Shown here piece after piece: positions 1 to 10,613 of a stretch of DNA of 64,000 nt (position 1 is the first letter of the stretch; every line of letters starts with the position of its first letter). The notes under the pieces were generated by a model. The model had not been told where the DNA came from. It was given only the letters and a program-made list of their open reading frames with translations, and made no database searches. The DNA is from Aspergillus flavus (Eukaryota; Ascomycota; Eurotiomycetes; Eurotiales; Aspergillaceae). The DNA lies in assembly GCF_009017415.1 (NCBI RefSeq), contig NC_092407.1, forward strand, positions 620,001 to 684,000. The letters run 5' to 3'. Position numbers and translations under genes: made by a program.

Positions 1-1916
1 CGAAAGGTTACAATAAGCAAGATCACTATTGGTATCGACGAAGAAATTATATATAATCACCAGGGTGATGAACCGCAGAGGAAAGTGAAAACCTTAACAA
101 AGCGAACTGAGCATATTGGAATGAAGCTGCCACCGTCCGGCTTCCTAACAAACCTCGGCTTAGTATTTCCAGCGAAGGATATGCGAGATGCCGAGGGAAT
201 ACTTCCCAGAGGGAAACCTGCTTTTCCGATGTATGCAGTGAGCGGGTTCACGACCACCGCAAGCCTTTATAAGATTGAGTACTACTTAACGGTAAAGGTT
301 CGTATTTTAGTTCGACCGCACCCTTCCGAATATTTAGTAGGTGAAGCTCACTGGCCATAGGCCCACTTGACATCTGCAAGGGATATTGTTATTCGACAGC
401 CAATAGTAGTTTGCCCTCTTGATCATGCCGGGTGTAAAGAAGAAATGGAGGCTATTGAGCAGGCCGCTCGAGATGCTGTCCATGTGAACCCAGATAACCC
501 CATGCTGCCCTTACCCTCGATAATACGACCCAGTGACCCTAACGCTCTTCGTCATCTCGGAGTAGCCATTGTCGGTAACCAGAAGAAGCCTTTGATCGAT
601 TGAGCAGAGGCAATGACCAAACTCTTGGATATCCTCATTGGGAGTCCGATGTCTTGCTCAATTTCGGTGGTGGAGGTTTCCACTCTTGCTACACCAAATA
701 TACAAGATAGGGCTCAGCCTGCACTGCGAGATTCGCGTGCAATCCCCAGCTCGCAAGAAAGCCGAGCAAGATCACGTTTCACGAATGCATGGGTCCCGGA
801 GTTATTTGTTGCATGGTATTCATGATAGCCTTTGTATTTCGTCTTCGCTGGCCGGGAGGAAAACGGGGTGTTTGGGTTTGATTAGCATTAGGGAGGGATC
901 CTGTTGGTCAGGGGTCACTTGTTTTTCCGATATCATTCCCTAACTGTGTACGCTCAATCTAATATGTAAGATCTACTGGTAGAGTCTAAGAATCAACCAA
1001 GCGCATCTATGCACAAGGATTGACCTCGTGAGTAGAAGACAAGCAACAGGACAGAACCTCGGCTTGGTAATCTCTGCATCAGTTTTGGAGGCAATTCTGG
1101 CCTGGGTACATGCTTCTCTCCTACAAGGGGATATCACGACTGCATCCGCAGTTTGGTATGGCTTTTCTCTATCCCAGTGAGATTTTCTTGTCTCCTAGTG
1201 AGCGGTATTCTTCATCTAGTACCCTCTATGCCCCTTTCGTATCTCAAATGTGCGCAGATGCTAATATTGGGTAGGGAGTGGACTCTGAGTACTTTGTCGG
1301 TGGGCCTACTTCCCAATCTCCAAGAAACCCATTGCCAAACTCAGCGTATCCGGATCCAAAGAAAGAGAGCTCTGCTTTCGGTCGCTTTCGATGTTCCGAA
1401 GGCAATCTTTGAGAATTTCTAGAACGGTCTGGTATTGTTTGGAAGAGGAACCGAAAGTAGTCAGCGCATTGTTGAGATTAACGGAGATCTAATGAGCCAG
1501 CCAAATAATTAATGAGGGGTTCGCTGCGAAAGTGCGAAAGATAAGGATACACACCTGGGTAAGAATCTCGTTGTACTTGACGCTGTTGTCTATGATATTT
1601 AGGTCCATGGGTACTCAGTACCAGCCCATGTGCCCATGGACAGAGGATAAGAGTGAGTGTGTGGTGAAAGGGAAACAATAGAACTTCCCCGCGGTGGGAA
1701 AGTGGAACTGATCAACTCTGATAAGCTCGGGCCACCCGAGATTTTTATCGCCAATCGATCTCCGGGAAATTTACCTTGACCACTCACTTGCTCCCTCGAG
1801 CTCTAGACCTCTTCCTTACGTCTTGACCGGGCTCCACCTGATGCAGGGTCCCTGAAGCTTTTTTCATATTCGATTAACGGTTCCTACATAGACCCGAAGC
1901 TACTATAAGCATCACA
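1..1916. other. Left edge without an intact gene
   Basis: No complete gene can be supported here. On the plus strand one frame stays open from about 85 to 825 except for a TAG at 358-360 and a TGA at 601-603, giving three same-frame blocks that might be a decayed coding region. A second frame around 1150-1420 is also fairly open. None of the translations matches a family I recognise, and no exon chain with good splice sites joins them. The last few hundred bases before 1917 would be the sen54 promoter and leader. Confidence 0.5.
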
Positions 1917-3400
1917 ATGGCCGACACAGACGAAGCCGCCATCCACCTCCCATCGCATGACTCCGCGGCGCACATCGACACGGACTTGTCCGATGAGACG
2001 CAGGACTTTCGCATGTTAAGCAATCTCTCATTGTTAGTGTTACTTGATCCTAATTCATTCGTTATAGAGTTATATCATGAACTGACTCGGAGAATAGCCT
2101 CGCAGATACCTCGCAAGCTACACTCCCAAAGCGCGGTGAAAAGGACTTCGAACCGAACCCAACCCTCTACCAAGCCGATATCCTAGATGCCTCACGTCAG
2201 GCCATGCACAATGCCCTCGCACATCCGCGGTTACACAATCCAAAGAACCAGATCATTGGCATCTACGCGCCCGATGGACCTGCTCCGCCTCGATCGGTCG
2301 CTACGCCGAAAACCCTAGACACCATTGCAGAGAACGATACTCCAGCGCAGACCGCCGAGGCGGAGGAAAGTCAATCTAAGAAGCCCGCAGGAACCGGGAC
2401 AAACGTTCATCCGGATTCCTGCGTCTACGTAACAAACCCGAAGGGACAGTTTTTCAAGAATATGGGTCGCGCAGATCGGTGGGGTCGCATCTGGCTTCTG
2501 CCGGAGGAAGCTTTGTATATGCTTGAGCGAGGCAGTCTGGATGTTAGGTGGCCGCGGTCAGCAACGGGATGCGAGGATGATGGTGAGACGGAGGATTCCG
2601 GGATCCCAATGAGCTTGCAGGCTGCGTATGCGTGTTTCATTGGACATGGGGGTTTGACGGTCGATCGGTTTTCTGTCTACTCCGGATTGAGAAGGCTGGG
2701 TTACACACTCATTCGAGCCCCTGGGTGGTACGACGAGGCAGAGGAAGAGTTTGAGGACCCAGAATCGACCAAGCGACAAGGTCCTGGTCTGGCGGGAATC
2801 TATGGGCGGTTTATGGACTGGCTGCATAGCTCTACTACTACGGCTGTAGGGCCTGTTGCTGGTCTTGGGATCCATCGGAATTACAGTAAGTACAACTAGA
2901 AATGTGTCTGCATCGCGGCTCCATTTTAACGCTGTATAGATGATATCTACCGCAAGCTTTCGATAATTCCTTTCTACGATCCTACAGCTCCTCTGTCCCA
3001 AAACCCGCAGACGAAGCCGCCATTCCGCGTTGTCTTCCATGTCTACAAACCTTCTACTCCTTTCCGCAAATCTGCTCCTCCTGCACCGGACTTTAGAGTC
3101 GCGGTCGTCAATGCTCGTACGCACACTACTGTGCCTACGCTAGCTCAACTTGGCACTCTCCTCGAGAGCACACCCTTAGATCCGCCAAAAGGCGAGAAGA
3201 TGGAAAGAAACCTCTACATGCGACTCCGACATGGATACCGGAACGTCGTCCTGGCGGTTGTCGACCAAGGCGTCGTAAGCTACCTCCGGGTCGCCGATGC
3301 AGCGTTTGGAAAGGAAAAGCTATACAATAGACCTGCTCCTTCCGGGAACAAAAGGGGTGCGAATCCTCGCAACCCCCGGCCGAAGCCTAAGGGCCGGTGA
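1917..3400 (+). CDS. sen54: tRNA-splicing endonuclease subunit Sen54
   Basis: Non-catalytic structural subunit of the SEN endonuclease, which cuts introns out of pre-tRNAs; its usual partner is Sen2. Three exons fit: 1917-2032, 2098-2885 and 2940-3400, giving 454 residues with phases that close exactly. The start is an ATG in a good context (cacaATGgcc). The N-terminal half carries the Sen54 signature: a run reading KNMGRADRWGR, then an acidic stretch, then GHGGLTVDRFSVYSGLRRLG, which is diagnostic of the Sen54 N-terminal domain. The last exon encodes a basic, nuclease-fold-like C-terminus (RHGYRNVVLAVVDQGVVSY) ending in a KPKGR tail. Fungal Sen54 is usually 400-500 residues, so length is normal. 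The gene converges on elongin C about 600 bases away. Identification rests on recognition of the conserved N-terminal block; exon borders are inferred. Confidence 0.9.
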
Positions 3401-4002
3401 CGCCCATCATTATTGGCGATGATCCTGGTTTATTGATACACAAGATACAGACATATACGGCGCTATCGAACTATGAGGCGACAGCAAGGCCGATTTGGTT
3501 ATGAATCCATACTACTCTTGGTATACCATAAAGTATGGTATGAAGCAGAAATGTCTCCCCAGGAATAGGGTCCTGATCTCCATGGCGAAGAGGGACGAAG
3601 ACCTAGTAGAAGAGGGAGCAATGACGTAATCTGCCATCATCTTTAGAACGTCCGTCTATGGTGAAGGAAGACCAGGCGTAGATGCTCAGATGGCGTGTGA
3701 TATTCACAAGGAACGAACAAGGGCGTGGTTACTCATATCGGAATATGAGATATAATGTTCATGTTATACCTTTTATCCTTTTCCATAGTCTTCAGGAAAC
3801 GATATTCTAGTGTCAAGCGGATAAACCCATATATACACGAGACCCAACGCCATGTACTTTGTTCCACTGTTAAACTCCTCCGCAAATAATAATCGAATAA
3901 TAAAGATCATCTAAATCGTAACGCATAAGAGCAGGTAGACCCCTAAGTCCTTATTAGCTCGGCACCCAAATAGAATCGATCCTTGACATACGGAGGCGAA
4001 AA
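3401..4002. other. Intergenic, convergent 3' ends
   Basis: Space between the converging ends of sen54 and elongin C, presumably holding both 3' UTRs. It contains one short perfect inverted repeat at 3523-3541 (ATACCATA, three bases, TATGGTAT), which could fold in either transcript. No open frame of note and no RNA gene was seen. Confidence 0.6.
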
Positions 4003-4418
4003 TCAGGTATCCAGATAATCCGCCGCCATCAACAACTCCAGACACAACTCCGGCGGAATTTCCATATCTGGAACATTTGACTGGTTCTTATTCTTCTCGT
4101 TGTAGCAAAAGTACTCGCAGACCTTCTCGAGGACGATTCCACTGATATTCTCCAGTATGCAGCGACCTGTCAATGCTTCGGCGAATTTACCTGTACAACG
4201 AAGCAATAGTAAGCACACAAGAACCCCAAAACAGAGCACAGCAAAGACCGAGGACGGATCAAAAGAAGCAAAAAAGGTAAAAGGGAAAACGAACTAGAAG
4301 GTTCCAGCATCCGACGTATCGTCCCAGAGACACAGGCCGCACTACGCGGAAGGACGAATTCAAACCCATCACCCGAGACCAACGTCACGAATTCCGAGTC
4401 GGTGGCCGATGAAGCCAT
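4003..4418 (-). CDS. elc1: Elongin C (Skp1/BTB-fold cullin adaptor)
   Basis: Small Skp1-like adaptor that links substrate receptors to cullin ubiquitin ligases. Exon 1 is 4418-4295 and exon 2 is 4190-4003, giving 103 residues, matching the usual 100-112. Exon 1 encodes LVSGDGFEFVLPRSAACVSG followed by TIRRMLEP, the typical first strand and helix of elongin C (compare ISSDGHEFIVKREHA in animals). Exon 2 gives FAEALTGRCILENISGIVLE, then a KVCEYF block, and ends LELLMAADYLDT, the classical elongin C C-terminus. The intron starts with the unusual donor GTTCGT. Divergent from the SDR gene at 4843 with 424 bases between the starts. It is one of several ubiquitin-pathway genes in the window. Confidence 0.92.
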
Positions 4419-4842
4419 TTTTCCCGTTAAGGTTGTGAGAACGGAGGTAATATGGGGAGGTGGATGGTAAGGTTGGATTGAGGATCAACGCGGGACATGA
4501 CAAGAGACGCGGTCGTGACGGAAGTTTTAACTTTCTCCACGTGGTCTGTGCGGAAGCTTTCCGATGAACTGCTTTCTTAGTCTGTTTTAATTTCAATGTC
4601 ACGCTTTGTATACTTCGTCTGGCATGTGTGCTTCTTGGATGACTGGGTGACCTGATTGCTTTCTTGTTGGTACGGCTGAAAGGAATTCAAGTTTCATTGA
4701 TTATCTCCCTTGTCTTTATTTCAATCGTTTTGAGCATTTGTATACATTTCGTTCAGATTCAATGATAAACAACTGCGTTTCGTCTCTCTACATATAACTT
4801 AATTGAGACGTGACTTTGCCTGAAAGAGCACAAGAAACCAAA
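4419..4842. promoter_or_regulatory. Divergent promoter, elongin C / SDR reductase
   Basis: Sole upstream region for two head-to-head genes. The right half is T-rich, and a TATA-like acatataac lies about 50 bases before the SDR start. No clear factor site can be assigned by eye. Confidence 0.45.
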
Positions 4843-5953
4843 ATGCAACCACTACACCTCAGCATGCGCAGTGCAGCAATGTCAATATCCCATCTCCCCT
4901 ATCCGCGCCCTCAATACACCAGGCGCATATTGAACACAGCTCTCTCCACAGCCTACAATGCCCCACCAAGGTCACAAAGACGACCCCTCTCCTCCCAGAC
5001 ACCCAGCACCTCAGCGCGTCTCACCGGCCGGACCTGTATGATCACAGGCGGGACATCAGGAATTGGATTCGCAATCGCAAACCGATTCCTCCAAGAGGGC
5101 GCAGAGCGCATCATCCTCGTCGGACGATCGTACGAGCGTCTCCTCAAAGCCGCCACCAGACTCCAAGTCAATGACGAAGGCGCCCGAAACCAAGAAGCGG
5201 CTGATGAAACCGTACCAAAGTCACAGGGAACTTTAGTCGAATCATCGGATAGAATCAGTCTCCTTGTGGGTGATGTATCGGAGGCTGGGTCGTGGCTGCG
5301 TGAGCTAGAGAAGGCGATGGTATGTTATACTACATTCTCTTTCTTCATTATTTGGCTTTGTTATTGTGTATGGATAAATGTGTGAATGGGAGACTGACAA
5401 AGGATACTAGCAACCCGTCGATATCCTAATCAATGCAGCTGGGATCTCTAACTCCAATATTCTTCCCAAGACATCTCCTGAGGAAGTCTCACAAACCCTC
5501 CGGACAAATCTTGAAGGCGCGATCTTCACATCTCGCGCTCTTCTCCGTGCTTCTCTCCGTAACAGGTTAAAGGGCCGAACCGGCGAGACCCGACCCCCCT
5601 CGAAATGTATCATAAACATCTCGTCATTACTAGCGCTGAAAGGTGGAACCGGCGCGGTCTCATACGCTGCTTCGAAGGCGGGACTTCTTGGTCTCACCCG
5701 GTCATTAACAGTTGAAGCGACTGGTTCTCTGCGTAATGTGGTTGTGAGGTCGAATGCGATTGTGCCGGGGTATATTGAGACGCCGATGATTGCGGATTTT
5801 AGCGAGGGCCAGAATGAGAGGTTAAAGGAGAGCATTCCGCTGGGTCGGTTTGGGGCGCCAGAGGAGATTGCGGATGCGGCAGTGTTTTTGGCGGGCAATG
5901 AGTATGCGAATAACTGTGTTATTAATTTGGATGGGGGATTGAGTGCTGTGTAA
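4843..5953 (+). CDS. SDR reductase, probable mitochondrial 3-oxoacyl-ACP reductase
   Basis: Classical short-chain dehydrogenase/reductase resembling FabG and yeast Oar1, which reduces 3-oxoacyl-ACP with NADPH in mitochondrial type II fatty acid synthesis. Exons 4843-5319 and 5411-5953 give 339 residues; a CTGAC branch site sits before the acceptor. The ATG at 4843 (ccaaaATGc) is preferred over an upstream in-frame GTG. The first 70 or so residues are rich in R, S and P without acidic residues, as expected of a mitochondrial targeting sequence. The nucleotide-binding motif TGGTSGIG follows at about residue 67, then NAAG, the catalytic Ser in NISSLLALKGG and the YAASK Tyr-Lys pair, and late PGYIETPM and NLDGG motifs. 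A 40-residue insertion follows the second strand. The targeting and substrate are inferred; the SDR fold is certain. Confidence 0.85.
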
Positions 5954-6353
5954 TCTACTCTATTATATCTGGGGTAGATTATGTGTATATTAGGCTGTTC
6001 AGAGTGCTTTAGTCCTTTGGGCTTTAATGGGTGTACGATAACTCAAGTATGATAACAAGTAAATTCATCGACTCATTCGTGTATCTTTGTTGAAACGCCA
6101 AGCCGAAGTATGCACATTATGACTTCGGTCAAACTGAATAGTACCAACGGTAATCCCTTCGTCCAATCTATTCGGAGCAAAAGCATGATATGTTACAGTA
6201 GATGGAAGGGGATAGAAGCAAAAAGAAGATATCTCTGGTGATCCACCCAAAGCCCAAGGAGCAACCAATGTGTAAGAAAGAAAACCAATGCATAGGGACA
6301 TATGTCCGAAGTAGCGAGGACGCAGTTGGGCCCCATGTGCCTCTTTTATTCGT
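5954..6353. other. Intergenic, convergent 3' ends
   Basis: Between the 3' ends of the SDR gene and uba2. AT-rich near the SDR stop, consistent with a 3' UTR. A minus-strand open stretch at 6065-6391 has no recognisable content. Nothing else seen. Confidence 0.55.
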
Positions 6354-8820
6354 TCAGTCGTCAATGAGAATCGCACCTCCTTCCGTCTCATCTAAGACGA
6401 TAGGATTCGATCCATCGCCGTCAGCGACAGACATACTGGCCACGCGTTTTGAACGGTCTTCGCCGTTGGAGAGGCCGGCTTCCTCGGCATTGCGCTTGCG
6501 TTTGTTCGGGTCCGAACTGCCATTAACGTGCTCGCCAACGGTAGGTGTAGGTGCCCGTGGTTTTCGGGGAATCTCAGGGACCTTTACTAAAGTGATTGGC
6601 TTTTGTTCTCCTGTTGAGGATTCGGGCCTATTCAGCTGTCAGTAATCTACTCAATCAAGTCGGTTGACTTCGGACCGAGGTAGCCGGAGACTTACTTCTC
6701 AGTCACAACAACTAGTTCAAGGTTCACACGCGGTTGTTCATCCTCCTCGTCTATAATCGTTATGAGGCTTTCATTGCTTACACCCAGTTCCGATAACTTC
6801 TTAGTTAAGTTATCTTCGAGGTCAGGGTCATAAATTGTGCCCAGCTCGTTGCTGACTGAAAGCTCTTCGCCGTACCCTAGCTGTAAGCGGAGGACATCCT
6901 GCACCAAGTCGTTTATGGTGGCCCGCTCCGGGTCAATCTTGACCCTGGCCTGGGCGACCGAGCAAACAGGACAGTTGGGGTTGGGTGGCTTTAAAGAATC
7001 GGAATTGATTGCACGGGCACCCGACCGTTCGAGGAAGATCTATTTCGCACGAGTTCAATACAAGGCCACATGAGTAAAGCGAAAGAAAACTTACCATTTT
7101 GGCATGCGCGTAGTCATCCTTCAAGACCTTGAATGCCTGTAGAACACAGAGACCAGCAGTCATAGCGTTTGTGGTCGCGATTGCTGGTATGATATTACCG
7201 GCCATCTCTGCTCACAGTCAGCAAACCTTGGCTGTGTCACGGTGGTCATTGCGAAAGCACTTACGTTTCGTGTCAAACTTTGATTTGGGCTCAATTCCGA
7301 ATATCGTCGCTCGCAGGTTAGCACTAGCGGTGACAAAGTCCAGCGTATCCACATCGTCCTTATCAAACACTAGGATGGGTTTGACGTCGCTCTTTGTTGT
7401 ATCTAGAAGTGTCTTCAACCTTTTACTCAGTCGATCCAAGCTGCGATAAATGTCAGTCAAAAGAATAACACTTGTTGAACGAGGGATAAGTCTAACCTGT
7501 CCTTAAAAACGACCAAGTCCTCGGCCAAAGTCCAGACTTTTTGATCGTTACAGGAAATTGTAGGCTCAATTGTCGAAGTCTCTTCCTGTATCTTCTCAAA
7601 GTCCAGGGGTTCCGGGGCCTTCCGCATCTTCCACATATCCTCCATACCACGTAGTCGGTCTATGTCCTCCTTGAAAACCTTTGTGAATACTTTGTGAGCG
7701 AATTCAGGGGAGCCCATTGATTCGCGGATTTCCTTGAGAGCCTGTGCCTCTTTTCGTAGATTCGCAATCTCTTCCGCTGGGCAGAGTTAGCGATATTGCC
7801 CAAGACTGTATGGAAATTCACCAATATGACCCACCATTATTGACATCTTCAGTACTATCCAACTCTGGCGTCTCGTCCTCACTTGTCCCAAAAAGCTCGC
7901 TAGACCTGTTCAGTTTATATCTTGCTGAATATAACCCCTCCAATAACTTACGGGAAAAGATAGCTTTTCGCCCAGACGATACAATGAATAGGTTGGCTCG
8001 GTGTACTGCGGATAGTGCATACTGGGAATGACTTGGGGACTTCCTTCGAGTTGCAATCGTAGCATTCGGTTTGGCCCTGTCGGTGGTCAATTAAGCCCAG
8101 CACACCCATGTGGACGAATCGGGTCGCCCCCATATCCTACCTTCTTGATAACCTGAACCTGACCGTTAAATCCGGTAGTTCCGCTCTCGATCAATGGCAC
8201 ATCAGCCGCTAGACACATCCTGTTGACATGACGACGGGCGTCTAGGTTGTCAAGCGCATTGAAGACCACGTCGAAAGTCGCGAACCAATCCACGTTGAAA
8301 CGGCTATCCTTGATGTTCGCATGATAGGCCTCGAGCTTTGCGCTTGGTTGGAACTTTTGGGCAACTTCCTTCGCGACCTGTGCTCAGGAAAAAACCTTCG
8401 TCAGCTTCGCTTCGTCGTGAGACGATGAAAGGTGCCGGAAGAGTATCAGGGTGGCACGTTGCGCAGGTGACGCCACGGGCGGGGCAGGATGGGTGGACGG
8501 TTCAGTGTGTGACGCACCAATGCCTTTGATTTTTTAATGTGTTCAAAGCGGAAGAGAAACTGACGATTCAAATTGCTCAGGTCGATGGTATCAAGATCGA
8601 TGATGTGGATTTCGCCGAACCCAGAGAGCAAGAGGTTCTTTAGCAGCTCGCAGCCGATACCACCGGCGCCCACGAGGAGTACGCGCGACTAGAGAGGATG
8701 ACATTAATTAGCTTCTAACATAAGAATAAGCACACATTCAGGGCCAGAAGAATTGAATACCTCTTTTAAGCGTCTGGACAAGGTCCCGAGCGAGCGCTTG
8801 GAGTAGGTGTCTCGCGGCAT
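6354..8820 (-). CDS. uba2: SUMO-activating enzyme subunit 2 (Uba2, E1 catalytic half)
   Basis: Catalytic subunit of the SUMO E1; with Aos1 it adenylates SUMO and carries it as a thioester before passing it to Ubc9. Ten exons fit: the first is 8820-8761 (20 residues) and the second 8688-8518, then eight more, for about 612 residues. Exon 2 begins with the nucleotide-binding loop [20 protein letters not shown] and the [16 protein letters not shown] signature. The catalytic cysteine lies in [20 protein letters not shown] at about residue 176, where yeast and human Uba2 have theirs. Zinc-binding CxxC pairs are TECYDCN and, late, NCPVC. A ubiquitin-like fold domain follows, then a basic KRKR nuclear signal and an acidic tail ending ILIDD, a likely SUMO-interacting segment. 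Intron count is high for the window. Convergent with the SDR gene; divergent from qng1. Confidence 0.93.
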
Positions 8821-10613
8821 GATTGAGGGCGCGAGAGCGATGAGAAGGTGAAATGAGTGGCAGCTGAGGTCAGAACAGGGCGACAGTCATCGCCAAATGA
8901 GAGAGAATCCAGCAAGGAAAAATCAAACAGAGCGACGCTGCAGGGGAGGCAGAAATGAGCGAAAGTCCAGGGCCGGATGATTGATTTCGGGAAATGCGAA
9001 ATGCGTCGGAGAAGCACCGCGCTTTAATTAGTCCCAATTTGGGGGCCTGGAATGGGCAATGACGACACCGCTGTCCGGAACACGAGACTTTCCTTCACTT
9101 CTTATATCCGTTATTTTCGTTCTTTTCTTTTTCGTCCTTTTACTAAATAAGAAAAGCTAGTCATGCATAATAGTGGTCCTACTAAAAGTATCGGACAGCG
9201 AATACGGTCAAACGATTGGACCCCAGCGCAATCAATCTGAATTGAATTTATTGGTCACCCTCGTTTTATGCTATATTTCTTGATCACATCAGATCAGTTC
9301 CGCTTATTGGCCATCCACCTTCCCACGTTCAACCGAAACGTACAGTAGCTTCCCTGCTAGGAAAAAGTACGTTCGATGGTATCTGTGGTGGGAGGACGGT
9401 GTACAGACATGCATTGTATAAGAGATTCGTCCATTTACATGATAGTCTCGATTCGTGTTCGGATACGGACCGGACCATGTTGTGAGTTCCAACGGGGGAA
9501 TGAATACACTGCTGTTTAAGCCACACGTATTGGATAGAGTGACTGCAGCTAGTCATGTTTGAAATGGAGAGGTCTATCTACCATGGTACTTCAATCGTAA
9601 CACAATCTCTAATCGGGGTATGTCCTCAACCGTAGAACATGGTGTTGGGAATGAATCCGACGAAGATATTATTAGAAGATCCTATCAATGATCATTAAAT
9701 ATATCATGAATATCTTCTTGACTCATACATTTCTCCAAGGCAATATTATTTGCTGGACCAAGCGTCCCGTTTCCGCCCACAGGAGAATCCAATGCAAGTC
9801 CCCGAAAAGAGACCATGAAAAGGATCGCTCATATTGTCCATACTTTGGCTAACTCATCCTCGTAAACCAGGGAAATAGGGAGGATGTGCCCGTGATTATC
9901 TGATAATACATACTAGTTGACTCCCCATTAGGCCTGGGCCTAGAATATCTTCAACACAATCATAGTAGCTTAGTAAGTGTATGTACCTTAGTGGGGAGTT
10001 GTTGCCTGTACCAATTTCCTACCTCTTTATACCTCCGGTACATCTATTCAGGTTCATTGATGGTGGGTGGGCCAATCGCATTGTCCATTTGGCTGACTAA
10101 CCAGGGCCCTTTCAACCCAGGAAGAAAATAAAAAAAAAGAATTAATTTTCTTAGATGAGATCCATTATTATTGTTGCTGCAAGGGTCAATTTTTTTTCTG
10201 GTTCGATCACATTGTGCGTAAATGAAAGGGATTTCCGGGACCCATTTTTGAAAGTCCAGAAAGCAACCAAATTCAAAGGCATTTATGGGCCCTTATCAAA
10301 TTAACAAAACTTGACTCTATTTTTGCCCAACTGATCGTCCACCAAAAGCAACCGGACTTTTTGCCTGATCGTCGCTTTTGGCTCAAAGCAGTACAAACGG
10401 TCGTGGGGAATTCGGTGCGCTAGTACTGTCGGTCTTTGTTCCCTCCTTTTTTTTTTCTGTGTCAATTATATCTGGCTCCCTGCTATTTCCCTCTCTGATC
10501 TCTTTGTCTATTTTTCTTTGACTATTACCCCTCTTAAAAAGTAAAAATTGGGTTTTCTTGGATAGTTTTTCCTGTTTATATCAAGGACCGGGACACAAGG
10601 GCACGGCACCACC
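8821..10613. other. Long divergent upstream region, uba2 / qng1
   Basis: Nearly 1.8 kb between two head-to-head genes with no open frame that reads as protein. The left third, near uba2, has pyrimidine-rich tracts. The right end, just before qng1, is also T/C-rich (a T9 run around 10450), as is common in fungal leaders. A composite direct plus inverted repeat lies at 10331-10381 (listed separately). No tRNA or other RNA gene was recognised. Confidence 0.5.
10331..10381. repeat. Composite direct and inverted repeat upstream of qng1
   Basis: CTGATCGTC occurs twice (10331-10339 and 10365-10373). Between and after the copies are CCAAAAGC (10342-10349) and its exact reverse complement GCTTTTGG (10374-10381). 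The element lies about 230 bases before the qng1 start. It could be a protein-binding site or chance; its function is unknown. Confidence 0.35.

Noticed and set aside
5738..5953. Stand-alone short frames inside larger genes, such as this tail of the SDR gene
   Set aside because: They are fragments or shadows of the multi-exon genes listed.
9304..9556. Two overlapping minus-strand frames in the uba2/qng1 spacer
   Set aside because: They are shifted copies of the same sequence without a good start or protein-like composition.
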